A stretch of DNA of 64,000 nucleotides from Earliella scabrosa (lineage: Eukaryota > Basidiomycota > Agaricomycetes > Polyporales > Polyporaceae), in the NCBI GenBank assembly GCA_022605405.1, contig JABYQQ010000001.1, forward strand, positions 3,410,001 to 3,474,000, read 5' to 3'. Of this stretch, positions 46,330 to 56,689 are shown one piece after another. Made by a program: the position numbers and the translations under genes. How positions within the stretch are numbered: position 1 is the stretch's first letter; each line of letters begins with the position of its first letter. The notes below the pieces were generated by a model. The model was not told where the DNA came from and did no database searches. It was given only the letters and a program-made list of their open reading frames with translations.

Positions 46330-47822
46330 CTATTTCATCACACGAAGGGTCAGCACAGAGCGGCGCGTAATTATGATTGTTGATGGATGACATGCCTCAA
46401 TATCTGTCGAAGCGTATATGGGTGGTTCGTACTGTTGTCGAGTAGCCGGCAGCCCGTCCGCTGAGTTAGGAGCCACTGCAGCGTAGCCGTGGGTACTTGC
46501 TTGTCCGCCAGACATACTCTGAACACATATATGTCCGGCGGTAGAGGTGGCGTACGATTCCTGCAGGTCCCCCGAACTAGACGAGACCGCTCCAGATGCG
46601 GGAGCTGGGTCAGTTCCCTGGACGGTTGCGAGGTACGTCTGTCCAGCGGAGAGGGCATGCCCAATCGGAGGGTTGTGTGCTCCGTGTCCGTGTGAGTGCG
46701 CGTACCCCTGCCCATGGGTCATATGGGCGCCGCTATACCTCACCGCAACAGGCGGGCTAGTACGAAAAGCGTGAGTTGGGAGCGCCAAGCCATTCATATT
46801 GAAGCCGGCTACATACTGGTGTGTCATGACGGAGGCGTCAGCCCCAGCGAGTCCTCCCTGAGCGTTCATTGCATTCGAGTTTGCTCCGGAGCCGATAGTG
46901 CTCCCGTTCGCTGGACCGGACACTCCCAACATCCCAGATCTGGCGCCCAAAGTGTTGCCGACCTGCGTATGCGCTCCCGGATGGTTTATGTTACCGGGCA
47001 CGCCGATTCCGCATGTCGCCGGAGTAGTCGTCGTCTGGACATGAGTCGTAGCTGCCACGCTACGAAAGGGAATGTTCGCAACGTGGCCTCCGCCGTTCGC
47101 CTGTCCACTCTGAACCTGTGTGGCTCTTGATTCCTCCGCAACGTATGATAGCCTGGTCGTGGATGAGTGCCCATTCGGCTGGGCATACAGGGGAGCAGGA
47201 ACGTAGCCACTGGAAGGACTGTACGTTGGGGCGGAAGGTGGGGGCGCCTGGCCGTGAGGATGATGAGGGGAAGAACTGTCATGAGAATGGACGAGCGTGA
47301 GTGCAGCTGGACCGCCAGAAGGAGCCCTAGTGGTGCAGGGGTGGGAAGCGACGTCCAACGCTCTTTGGGGCGGTAGTAAAACTGGCACAACGCTGTGTGG
47401 GTGTCCTGAGTGGGGATTCGACGGCCCTGGCAGGGTCGCAGGTATGCTAGCGCTCGCTCGGCAGGGATCCACCTATTGGGATGTTATAAGTGAGTAGTAG
47501 GACGACTGTAACGAAGTCGACTCACCTGACGCTTGACATAAGGAGTGTACCGTGTAGCGCGTGGAGTAGACTTCTTCTCAACCCGCATCGGATGATTGCG
47601 CCGCTCAAATCGCAATATCTTTCCTGCGTCTGGGAGGACCGCGCAGTGCCAGCGAAAATTCGAGCCCTAGACACGATGCATAGCGTTTAATCACAGCTTG
47701 ACAGGACTTCGCGAAAGCACACTCACCTCGAGAGCGTTCCAGGAGGCCCCCGTGCCCAAGTCGGATGGTGTCGTAGAGGAGCAATTGCCGTTGCTAGACG
47801 AGTTGGGCGAGGAGGGTGCCAT
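46330..47822 (-). CDS. Disordered Pro/His/Ser/Gly-rich protein, 459 aa
   Basis: Exons 47822..47727, 47666..47526 and 47472..46330 (introns 60 and 53 nt, phase 0 each) give 459 aa. The only ordered-looking part is exon 2: NFRWHCAVLPDAGKILRFER, then a basic MRVEKKSTPRATRYTPYVKR. The rest is low complexity with repeated His-Gly/Ser-Pro-His and Thr runs. Possible DNA- or RNA-associated regulator by composition only. An alternative short reading from the GTG at 47472 is rejected because the upstream exons splice in perfectly. Confidence 0.6.
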
Positions 47823-48460
47823 GGATGACGATCGACTGTGTGGGACGCAAACTGGTCCTTAAAGGACAGAAGGATGGACAGCCGCATGTAGGGCGGCAGG
47901 AATATGGCCAGGCGGTGGCAGTGTCTTTAGATGTGCATGTCATCAATGCCGACGAGAGCGGCGGAAATTGCATATGGTGGGTGGCACACAATCGGGCAGA
48001 GATCTAGAGGAGAACACGGAAGAGGAGAGGGACAAATGTGGTAAGATCAGCAACGGGGAATAGGAAGTATCGAAACATTCGCTTACCAATGAGAGTCCAT
48101 CATGGGGCTGTCCGAGGCCGTGAGCGGCCAGAACTGTCACGATGTCGGACCTGTGTCATGTTGACGGGCAACGAAGATCGTGCAGCGGGCGCGTATCCTG
48201 GAGTTGGGAGAACAGAGGCCATGCGGAATCCTGAGGAAAGTAGGCCGAGTGGGTGTTCATGATCAAGACTTTAGAATTGCATATGTCCGCGGAAGGACGA
48301 TATGTCATATGTCGGGCGTGCTGTGTTAGATCTAGAGCCGCCGAGTGTCCTGTCTCACCCCGCGCTGGTGTCGGCTGTGTCCTGCTCACCAGTTGGCGTC
48401 CAGGCGGGATAGCGAACCGTCATGACCAGGACGCGGAGTCCGGACGCATATGGCGCGGAG

Positions 48461-48490
48461 CGCGCAGCGGGGCGCAGCGGGGCGCGGCGG
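48461..48490. repeat. Tandem repeat, 10-bp GC unit x3
   Basis: GCGCAGCGGG repeated three times with one change in the third unit. Confidence 0.85.
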
Positions 48491-48500
48491 GACGACAATG

Positions 48501-48530
48501 TTGTGCGACGTTGTGCGATGTTGTGCGGTG
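48501..48530. repeat. Tandem repeat, 10-bp TTGTGCGAYG unit x3
   Basis: Three consecutive copies (TTGTGCGACG, TTGTGCGATG, TTGTGCGGTG), 27 bp outside the left arm of the large inverted repeat. Confidence 0.85.
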
Positions 48531-48782
48531 TTTGGTCTGGCGCTCCAGCAAGCCGCCACAACACCGAGGCCGTCAACGTCAACGTTTGCCGTCGACGACC
48601 TCCTCGTATGCCCTGGTTCCCTTGCTTCCCGTCTGCGCCGCAGCTGTAGATGGCTCAAGGGCAACACTGGTTAGTTCTTGTTTGTTCAACGGGGTATGCC
48701 CTCTCACAGTCTCATAATTTAGCTAGCTCGCGCGTGGCGCGAACCGCGATCAACCAGCACTACATAGATATCGTACGAAACA

Positions 48783-51700
48783 ATGTCTCTGCGCGATCGC
48801 GATGAACTGAAGACCTCGGCGTAAGCCTCAGACTTGGCCTCACTCTGATAACCGAATCCCAGTCGTGCGCGCCCCAATCCTCTTCCGCCGACCATTCCTG
48901 TCTCGGGTTACGCGGAGGGAGGCGATGAGCTTGTTAACCCGCGGGGTGAATGGTACGTGCTTCCTCCAGGTGCGCGCGATGCGCCCATTCCCTCGAGCCA
49001 GCGAAGCACTGGTTGTGACACGTTGTCTTTTGATCTAGACTGGGATCCTCAAGATCTGCACGCTAGCCTGATACGAAGACGTATCTTTACCTGCAGCTGT
49101 AGACGCACGCGGCTGTTCCAAAATGCCGGCAGAACGCTCAAGATTGGCTGTCCAGTGAACACCGACGGCACCGAAGTCGCCTGTGGTCATTTTGTAGTGG
49201 TGTTCTATGCACCACCTCGATGACGCGCTTTGCTGGTAGGTGAGAGACATACCCGCCTTCTGCGTCTCCCTGATGCTTTGTACTTCCCTCCTCACCGTGA
49301 TATGTTCTTCAATAGGCGACATTGGAGAGCAGCAACGTCGGCCGCTGGGGGGGGGGGGTGATGCGCGACGTGGCTCGCCTTCGTCACGATCGGTCTCTTG
49401 AAGGAATATTTGCGGCACAAGCGTCTCTTCTCAGGACGAGGTAAGTCACCCGATCTGGCAATATCCCGCGTGGTTCAACGTCTGACTCCTGACCTTTCAA
49501 GGACGGCGACGCTTGCTAGACATGGGCGATTTCGTGACATACTTATTCAGTCTTGTTCGTCCGGGTCGCAATATATATACCGCAGTGCTCCATGCCTACT
49601 GTCTGCATCTTCTACGCATGAATCGCGCGCCTGTGGGAGAAGACGGTTCGGATTCGGACTGGGACACAGCGTCGGTGTCCAGCGCCTCTGAGAAGGTGAG
49701 TGTATTTGGTCTATTGTAGTAAATGGTGTTGGAATATCGTCGATGTGCCTCGCAGGCCTCTTCTGGCGGTCAGCGGCCAGCATACGAGTGGGCCTTCCAA
49801 CACTTTCCGAGTCATGTTCCACACCTCGCGACACGTGAAGCTGCACAGCCATATGGGCTGTCGTCGACAGTAGTCCCGGGCCCCGCGCATGCTGCTGTTG
49901 CACATGCAACTCATGCTCGCGAATTTCATCACGGCCAAGGTCTTGATCAACAAGATTCTGGGGCCGTCAGGATTGCACCGACAGCGCACCACGCTCCAAC
50001 TGCCGCCGTCTCTCAGAATGAGATGATCGGTAGCTCCAGAAGTCGTACTCTCGTAAGCCTATCTTGACCTCGGCCATATGTTCGAGCCGCTGAAAGAACG
50101 TGCATCCGTCTGCAGAACATGCCGGGCCAGCTCTCTGGACGAGGTGAGACTTTTTTCTGGTTTCGTGATGAACATAGCGATTTACATTGTGTCTTCGCAG
50201 ACAGCCGCAGAATCGGCGAAAGCCAACTTCCGCTCCCGCATCGCGGTAGTAGAATAGGTGTCGTGGTTGAAGCGGAACGGGTATTGGGAGACAAATGCAG
50301 AGCCGCCACACAGGTAAAGACCCCGTCTAGCCAGCTAGGAGTTCGACCGCTGACTGTGCTATCGTGCCAGTCACATTCCATGCGCTCTGCGGAGCCGGTC
50401 GCTGCCGATGCGCGTCAATGCAGCCCTCATCATTTACAGCGAGCTCCCGAACTTGACTTGTCTGGCTTCAGCCCGAGCGTGAACCCGCCAATGAATGCAT
50501 ATGCGTCGAATCGCGTGCAGGCAGGTCTAGGGGAGCGCAGGATGCCTGCCTCCCCTCGCGACATTAGTCTCATTCCTGCCACGATTCTTCGGTCCGAGGT
50601 GAGTGACGATGCTCATGCAATGTGGGAGCCGAAGATTTGATCAGAACCCTCGAAGACTGCCCACGCACCCAACACTACACCAACCTGTATACTGGGATCA
50701 TCGAACGACGAATGTCGCGCGACGCAAGTGGAACACTACGACAGGTCCTGCGACAATGCACACACACGAACAGAGCATCGAGATGCTCCATTTGGAATCT
50801 CGAGAGCTCCATCTCATGGTCACCACAATGCGGTACGACGCATCCCGCAGCTCATATGCCACCGCATCAGGTCTAACGAAATCGCAGGCGAGCCCGCCGT
50901 ACGGCGGAGCTAAACACGCTACGACAACTTCGAAGGATCTCGTGGAGACTGGCTCGCAGGGTCGTGGTCCCCAGTTCTCTCGCACGACAGCTCCATCTCA
51001 TGATCATCACGATGCGGTACGACGCATCCCGCAGCTCATATGCCACCGCATCAGACCTAACGAAATCGCAGGCGAGCCCGCCGTATGGCGGAGCTAAACA
51101 CGCTACGACATCTTCGAAGGGTCTCGTGGAGACTGGCTCGCAGGGTCGTGGTCCCCAGCTCTCTCGCAATGCATCCTCCGGTGCTTCCGCGTGTCCAGGA
51201 AGCCTGAACTATGACCTCTCGATCAACACCCCTGACGTGGGCTCGAGCCCCAAGAAGGTATTGGGTGAACATGCGACTGATAGGCTGGCCGCAGTGAGTT
51301 CTACGTTCTCCGTCCTCTACTGGTGCTCAACCTTGCTCTCAGGGGGATCCTCCGAGATCCCACGTGCCTACAGGGCCTCCGAGGCACAATCCAACACGCC
51401 TCATCTCTTCCTCAGAAGTCATGCGCTTTGCGGCGTTGGACGACTTTGCAGATGTCATCAGAAAGCTATACTTACCTCCTGACGTGCCAAAGTGGCAGCA
51501 ACTAGTCCGGGCAGCAGTTCTTGTTGTGGGTACCATCGAAGAATGGGTATGTTGCAACGCATGCATCGTGCATCCGCTTCTAATCACGAATGCGACGCGT
51601 AGAGTCCGATGAGGACCCCGGCGGCCGCTCGTCCCCAGCTTAAGGATCCCACCATGGCGACCTGCCAAAGTTGGGTAGACAACTGGCTTGAACTTCAACC

Positions 51701-52422
51701 ACCTACTCGCTTCAAGTGTCCGAAAGGATCCGTCACCCATCCGAACGCGCTCATTCGACCCGTATGCACGCAACCGCGCGATTGGGCGCTCCTTTGGATG
51801 CATCCCCGCGATATCATATTCGGACTAATTCTCGACTTCAAGTTGTGTTCGCCTCGCGCTGCTGCCAATCCAGACGGGTGCATGGAGGCTGCCATGTGGG
51901 CGGCGTGGCTTGATGATGTACTGTGGGTCTTCTATCAACTTCTGGAACAGTATGTATCGTCTGTTGTGGGCTATCGGATAACTGTCACTCATCGCATGAA
52001 CCACGCAGTATAAGGGTCTATGGAAAGGAAGGGATGCTATCGGTCGTCAAGCTTCACACAGGGACTCAACTCCGTCAGAAGCTCGCCCTATCCGCGGACA
52101 CTTCGAGTTCCTCTACTGTCCAGGTCCCGGCGAGTGGGCCTTCCGACGCTCTGGTGCGGTGAGTCAATTCGACGCTTCCAAACAGACGACTCGGATCTGA
52201 TTTGCTCTTATCCAATACAGTCCTCAGAAGAAGAGAATGCTCGATGTGGAAGACGACAAAGAGAATAAGCGTGCAAGACCACTAATGCCGCGCCGTTCGG
52301 CGCTGGGCAGGGACAACGTGTCCGATTCCTTCACAGGAAACCAACAGCACAGCGACAATGTGGCGGCGACAGGGGAAGAGGCTCCTTCTTCGTCCCGTGT
52401 GGACTCACAGGCGGGCTCTTGA
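48783..52422 (+). CDS. GRF-like zinc-finger gene, many exons (intact copy in left arm)
   Basis: Begins with exons 48783..48820 and 48863 on, with WYVLPPGARDAPIP, FDLDWDPQDLHASLIRRR and a GRF-like finger FTCSCRRTRLFQNAGRTLKI...C...ACGHFVVVFY. Further exons are about 49404..49440, 49502..49695, 49756..50052, 50116..50143, 50201..50313, 50371..50598, 50656.., a piece ending 51293, 51343..51546, 51603..51949, 52009..52158 and 52221..52422, all joining in phase where tested. Ordered parts are ALDDFADVIRKLYLPPDVPK, WALLWMHPRDIIFGL and a basic PQKKRMLDVEDDKENKRARP tail (likely nuclear). Open questions: the junction between 49223 (a stop) and 49404, and how the 184-bp repeat at 50805-51172 is spliced. 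It could be two adjacent genes. Function unknown; GRF fingers bind single-stranded nucleic acid. Confidence 0.7.
50805..51172. repeat. Two tandem 184-bp units inside the GRF-like gene
   Basis: Units 50805-50988 and 50989-51172 are about 93% alike. 184 is not a multiple of three, so one uninterrupted exon cannot read both units in the same frame. The same repeat is present at 60528-60895 in the right arm. Confidence 0.9.
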
Positions 52423-52447
52423 GACATATCCATCGAATACCTCTCTG

Positions 52448-52809
52448 CACAATGTATCTTCATTCGACGTTCCACATATTCGCCCTACAGTGTAGCTACT
52501 GGTCATATACATCTCGTTGACGCACAGCTGATAGGTGGCGACCAGCTATAGCGCTTGATCGTGCGCCGTCCCACTGCCGGTGAGGACGCTGAGAGTGCCA
52601 CTCGGCTGATTGTCCCGAGACGGTCGGAAGATGCGCGATATGTTTCTCACCTTCGCCGCTTATGGCCTGTCAGGTGGGTGGGAGCGAACCAAGGTTGAAT
52701 GTCCAAGTGGACGCTCTGTACAGTCGCGCGACACTACGGTCGAGTTCTCCGCCAACGCATCATGACTTGAATTCATCTCAAACAACCACCGTACATCAAT
52801 CATATCATA
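52448..52809. other. Unique sequence at the inner edge of the left arm
   Basis: 362 bp between the arm edge and the stop codon of the next minus-strand gene. No feature seen. Confidence 0.5.
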
Positions 52810-53509
52810 TCAAGCGCTAGCCAGTTCGACGACTACGCTCTCTACCACGTCGAGGAACCCTTCGAACTCCGTTGCGAGGCAATCCCACCGCGTGGTCATA
52901 TCCAGCAATTTCAGCTCGAGGAGCCCCAAGCGAGCGTTGTTCGTGATGTCGTAGCGCCTGTTCTGCGCACGCTGCTCCAACGCGAACTGCGTCAAGTCCT
53001 CGACGGACATGTTCAACGACACTGACTCCCATTGTAAGCAAAGCTGGACGATATGATACAACTCGACTCACGCATGGACACGTTGGAGGCGGTGGAGGGG
53101 GTCGAGAAGAGGGACAGCGTGCCCATGCCCTTTGTCGGGGTCTGGGGGACCAGCGCTCCTGCAGGGGCGTCTGGGTCGCCCCAGCCCTCCGTCGGCGCTC
53201 TAGTGCTCAACCACTTCCGCAACCTGGGAGTCCGATGAATATCAACACGAGCAGGTAATGTGAGAAGGTCAGTGCTCACTGCGCCGTGCGATACAAGATG
53301 AGTTCCAGCCCGCTCGACGGGACGCCGGGCTCGGCTTCGACATCGCCACTGGCCTCGGCGGGTGGCACCCCTTCGGCCTCGGACTGGATGTCGTCTTGCG
53401 TCGCCGTCGCGGCTCGCTCCACGGGAGGGGCTCCGGGCAGAACGTCGACCTCCATCATGTCCATGTCGGAGGAGGTCTCGTTGGCTGTGAACGTGGGGGT
53501 CTGCTCCAT
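52810..53509 (-). CDS. Unrecognised 197-aa protein
   Basis: Exons 53509..53280, 53223..53072 and 53021..52810 (introns 56 and 50 nt) close in phase to give 197 aa. The N-terminal third is acidic (MDMMEVDVLPG and many Glu/Ala/Pro). The middle has TPRxxKW-like LRKWLSTRAPTEGWGDP and TPTKGMGTLSLFSTP. The C-terminus is helical (SVEDLTQFALEQRAQNRRYD, then LDMTTRWDCLATEFEGFLDVV). No known motif. It lies in the unique spacer of the inverted repeat. Confidence 0.6.
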
Positions 53510-53859
53510 GGCTCGCAAGCAAGCGGAAGTCGGTTTGTGTGCCACCGCCTTCTGCTCTGGCTTATATACTCTGAGCACTTCTCGTTTTGGAAGTCGGGTA
53601 ACATAGGCAATGGGGAATTCGCTTTTTGGGAATCTTCTCCTTTGTCGTCCCTCGATCGGCAAGATATAAAGCCGAACGCGCGCGCAACAATTGGTGAGTG
53701 GCAACTAATCACGGGGGCAATTCTGCGGTATGCATATGTTTGCGTGCTCTTCGCCTTGTCACTAACAACACGAGATTCAGGCGGGTGATTATATCAAGGT
53801 AATACATCGGACGAGAAGCTAGTCATGTCAGCTCTGACTGACCGCCCAAGCATAGGACT

Positions 53860-54591
53860 ATGAGCGCTCCCCGGAAGCCAGCCGAAGTTGGGTTATCCAA
53901 TGAAACATTCAATCTCCACCTCAGTTCTCTTCTTGCTCGCTTCGAGCATCCTCACGCGCCCGCATTTGGCGACCCATCCTCAAGATACTTTGGTATCATG
54001 ATTTCAACGCCGTCGGATTCAGCATTGATTACCCGTGCTGCAAGCACACGTCCAAACCGCGCGGCGCATGCATGCCGCAAATGCCCTTGATGCAGGAAGG
54101 TACGTATGAAGTGATTCCCTCTTTGTACCAGCGCTCAACTCAAAGGGTTTATGAGCCTTCATGCTTTGTTCGTAGCCATTGGCTCTCTCTCACGTCATGG
54201 TAGGCGGGAAGGCCATGAATGCGGCGGATCATGATCAGTTCCGACTAGTCCATCACCCCATCCACAAAGCAATCCCTACTCCCATATGTGATGTGAGTTC
54301 TCCCCCATGCATGCGCAATTGCTCTAAGTAACAAAGAACACCACCATAGAACAACGGGAACAACGAAGGCGACTATCAGTTACAATATGCTACCCGAATA
54401 ATGGAATTGTTCTATCTGCTTCAGCAGGTCGGGGGTATACCTGTACCTTTCGAAGAAGAAGTGCGTACCTCTGTCACTCGATGGTATTAGTACATCGGCC
54501 GACGACCGAACCCCAGCGCGGGGATGAGAGGCAGAAGTACAACGCTGAGGGACGGAGAGCGGCTCTCACGTTGCTGCGTGCAGCACTAGAC
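53860..54591 (+). CDS. Unrecognised gene in the spacer, model approximate
   Basis: Starts at ATG 53860 (SAPRKPAEVGLSNETFNLHL, then LLARFEHPHAPAFGDPSSRY). Later pieces are an exon from about 54176 to 54289 (LALSHVMVGGKAMNAADHDQ, ending PICD before GTGAGT) and one from 54353 (NNGNNEGDYQLQYATRIMEL). A final short piece may end at the TAG 54591. The exon 1-2 junction is not settled because a TGA precedes the strongest donor. Composition and splice sites support a gene; family unknown. Confidence 0.4.
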
Positions 54592-54833
54592 ATGAACAAA
54601 TCGATCATATGTTGCCGTCGCCTGTTGCATATCACCCACTTACGATTCCCCGCCTCACCAGGACGCTACGGGTGCCAACGGAACCTTTGTCTCGTCATGG
54701 TTAGCAGTGTAACCTCGGCGTTGGTGTGCGCTCTCATTCTCTACGTACGGAGTCGTGGTCAATATGTCGTGACATGCATAGTGTGATCGTATATCGTCAG
54801 AAATAATAAGCATTATCATAGCGAGCATCTACG

Positions 54834-55504
54834 TTAGCCGGACCCGGAGGACGACGGGATCTGCCGGTATGGAAGTGTCTCGATGAGGCGCGACGAACTC
54901 GTGGCCCAAGCAGCATGCTTCTCCTTCAGCACTCTGCGCTCCTCTTGAAGATACGACAGCACGATGCCGATAGCATCGGACTGGAGCTTGAGCTGATCTT
55001 TGTTCATCTTCAGGGCGAGGGAAAGCGAAGGTATGGCGTCCGGCAAGATGCCGGAGAAGTCTTCAAAGGGAATACTTCCCGACTAATTGGATAGAAGTAT
55101 CAGCTCAGGACTTTGGTGACGTACGAAGAAGACTCGCCCTCGAGGAACTTTGTAGAAGGTGAAGCGTGGCGACGAGCAAGGCAACGCCAGCATCGGTGTG
55201 CTCCACGCGTAATGTATCGTTCGTCGCCTGCATATTGTCGGTGTCCGGATCGTTCTATTTGTGTACGACCATTTATGACGAAACGAGGAGTTATCAACGG
55301 AGAGACTTGCCTGCAGCATGGTCTGAGACACCATACGGTAACCCGCCTCCCTGAATCTACGCTTCGCCTCAAACCAGGCAGCTAAGTCGGTGGCATCGAT
55401 GCTCGATGCACCGTCCTTGACGTCTTCATACCTAGTGCTGGGGACTAAGCATGCATGAACGTCAAAAGGGGTGGACCAGACACGTACGCTCTTCCGGGAT
55501 CCAT
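54834..55504 (-). CDS. Family-X member 3, near copy of the 35.1-kb gene, possibly decayed
   Basis: Start MDPGRA at 55504, exon 1 of 17 nt, then YEDVKDGASSIDATDLAAWF and FEAKRRFREAGYRMVSQTM, the same GC-AG intron (CAG/GCAAGT), a HTDAGVAL-like helix, and a last exon beginning SGSIPFEDF and ending IVLSYLQEERRVLKEKHAAW at 54834. As in the 35.1-kb copy, the donor before the last exon is altered (CAA/AGTTCC). The two loci are direct repeats over roughly 750 bp (about 35140-35895 and 54890-55680). The gene is within the spacer of the inverted repeat. Confidence 0.45.
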
Positions 55505-55570
55505 CGAGGTACGGAGGAGAACAGGGTTGAGAACAGCACTGTGTACTAAGCAGCGAGCTAGCGCGGGAAG

Positions 55571-55590
55571 ACGCGCGCGCGGGCGCGCGC
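55571..55590. repeat. Alternating GC tract
   Basis: Twenty bases made almost only of alternating CG/GC steps (ACGCGCGCGC then GGGCGCGCGC), a sequence type able to form Z-DNA. Confidence 0.7.
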
Positions 55591-55817
55591 TCCGCTGACC
55601 GGCTATACCCTTGTTTTGGGAGAAGACTGTTTGAGATGGCAATTGCCTTATCGGTGCCGTGAGATCTCGCAGTGATCCGCTTCTCGTCCTTTCTCGTCTC
55701 TTACGCGCATGCACATGGACTTGACGAACGTAAGGCAAACGTTCCTGCTCCGGGTCATCGTATCTCACTCCGAATTGACGTGCATAGCTGCTGTTACATG
55801 CGGTGGCTCTTGTATTA

Positions 55818-56216
55818 CTAGTAGTCATCATCTTGAGACCTCCATGTCGTCTCTAGTACCTGATCCACCGCCATGGAACGCCTGAGCAGAACGGTAAGAA
55901 GTTCGACATCTGACGCCGTGCTGATCTGCCGCATGCTTATCAGCGGATCAGAATACAGCTTTGTACCCCGCACGATGCTCAGAGCTTCGAGTAGCAGCCA
56001 AAACGCCGTACGGTTGCATGACTGCAATCGAATGATCCTCCCACGATGCTTGACGTGCAACATCAACTTGGGCTGGACCCGTGGTGAGTGTCGTCCTGTC
56101 TATGCCACATATTTTGACCCATACCTCAGAGAATTGCACCACGGCGAAGCTATCATCGATCACGATATTGAAATCTTCAGATGTACCGTGCGCCTTGGCG
56201 GTCAGCCTCAGTAGGT
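55818..56216 (-). CDS. 3' exons of an unrecognised gene
   Basis: Exon 56216..56125 (IVIDDSFAVVQFSE before a GTATGG donor) joins in phase 0 to 56066..55818 (LHVKHRGRIIRLQSCNRTAF, then LLEALSIVRGTKLYSDPLI and a C-terminal VELLTVLLRR helix). A possible first exon with ATG near 56369 (MTALTRSSRKR) does not match in phase, so the start is open. The gene covers the exact centre of the inverted repeat (55850). Confidence 0.45.
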
Positions 56217-56689
56217 CTGATGTAATGTGGGTTCAGCGACGCATTTTTCTTTGAGACGCTGCGAACATACTCTCTGCTGTATAACCTTGAACCATCTGTA
56301 CGGTGTACGGCCACCATGCCTCACCCGTATTAACCAAGCCAGTCGCTTCCTCGAAGAGCGTGTCAGTGCTGTCATTGTGTCAGTTGCGCTACTAGGGGGT
56401 TGTTTGTGCGGGAAACTGGACTGACGGCGTGGTGGTCATTTCGGGTTGGTCGGTTGGTCACGACTGAGAGACTACAACTGTATATATACTAGTTGCATGG
56501 ATAGGCGGCAGGATGCGCATCACCTACCAAATACGGTGACTTCGAAACGAAGTCACTACTGTATAGGCGCGCAAACCTTTCTCCGCAAAGTCTCGATCTA
56601 CACAGTTCTAGCAATCCTTCATATGTTCCCATAGTTGTACATTCTCGTCGCCTCACATTCTCATCACCTTACATCGAAGCAGAGAGCCC

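Larger units (their letters stand above)
47823..48557. other. Region upstream of the inverted repeat
   Basis: 735 bp without a gene. It ends with two small tandem repeats and then the left arm of the inverted repeat. Confidence 0.5.
48558..52447. repeat. Left arm of a 3,890-bp inverted repeat
   Basis: Each base at position p pairs with position 112416-p (p up to about 49430) or 111700-p (beyond it) in the right arm. Translated products of the arms are identical almost everywhere. Two differences were seen: 48565 (C here, T in the mirrored right arm) and 52331 (T here, C there; Phe to Ser). Similarity stops abruptly at 52447 (CTCTCTG) and at about 48558 (ACAACACCGAGG). Confidence 0.95.

Noticed and set aside
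49035..49418. Minus-strand frame rich in Arg/Pro inside the left arm (and mirror at 62950-63381)
   Set aside because: Opposite to the GRF-like exon whose zinc motif is clear; depends on the poly-G run.
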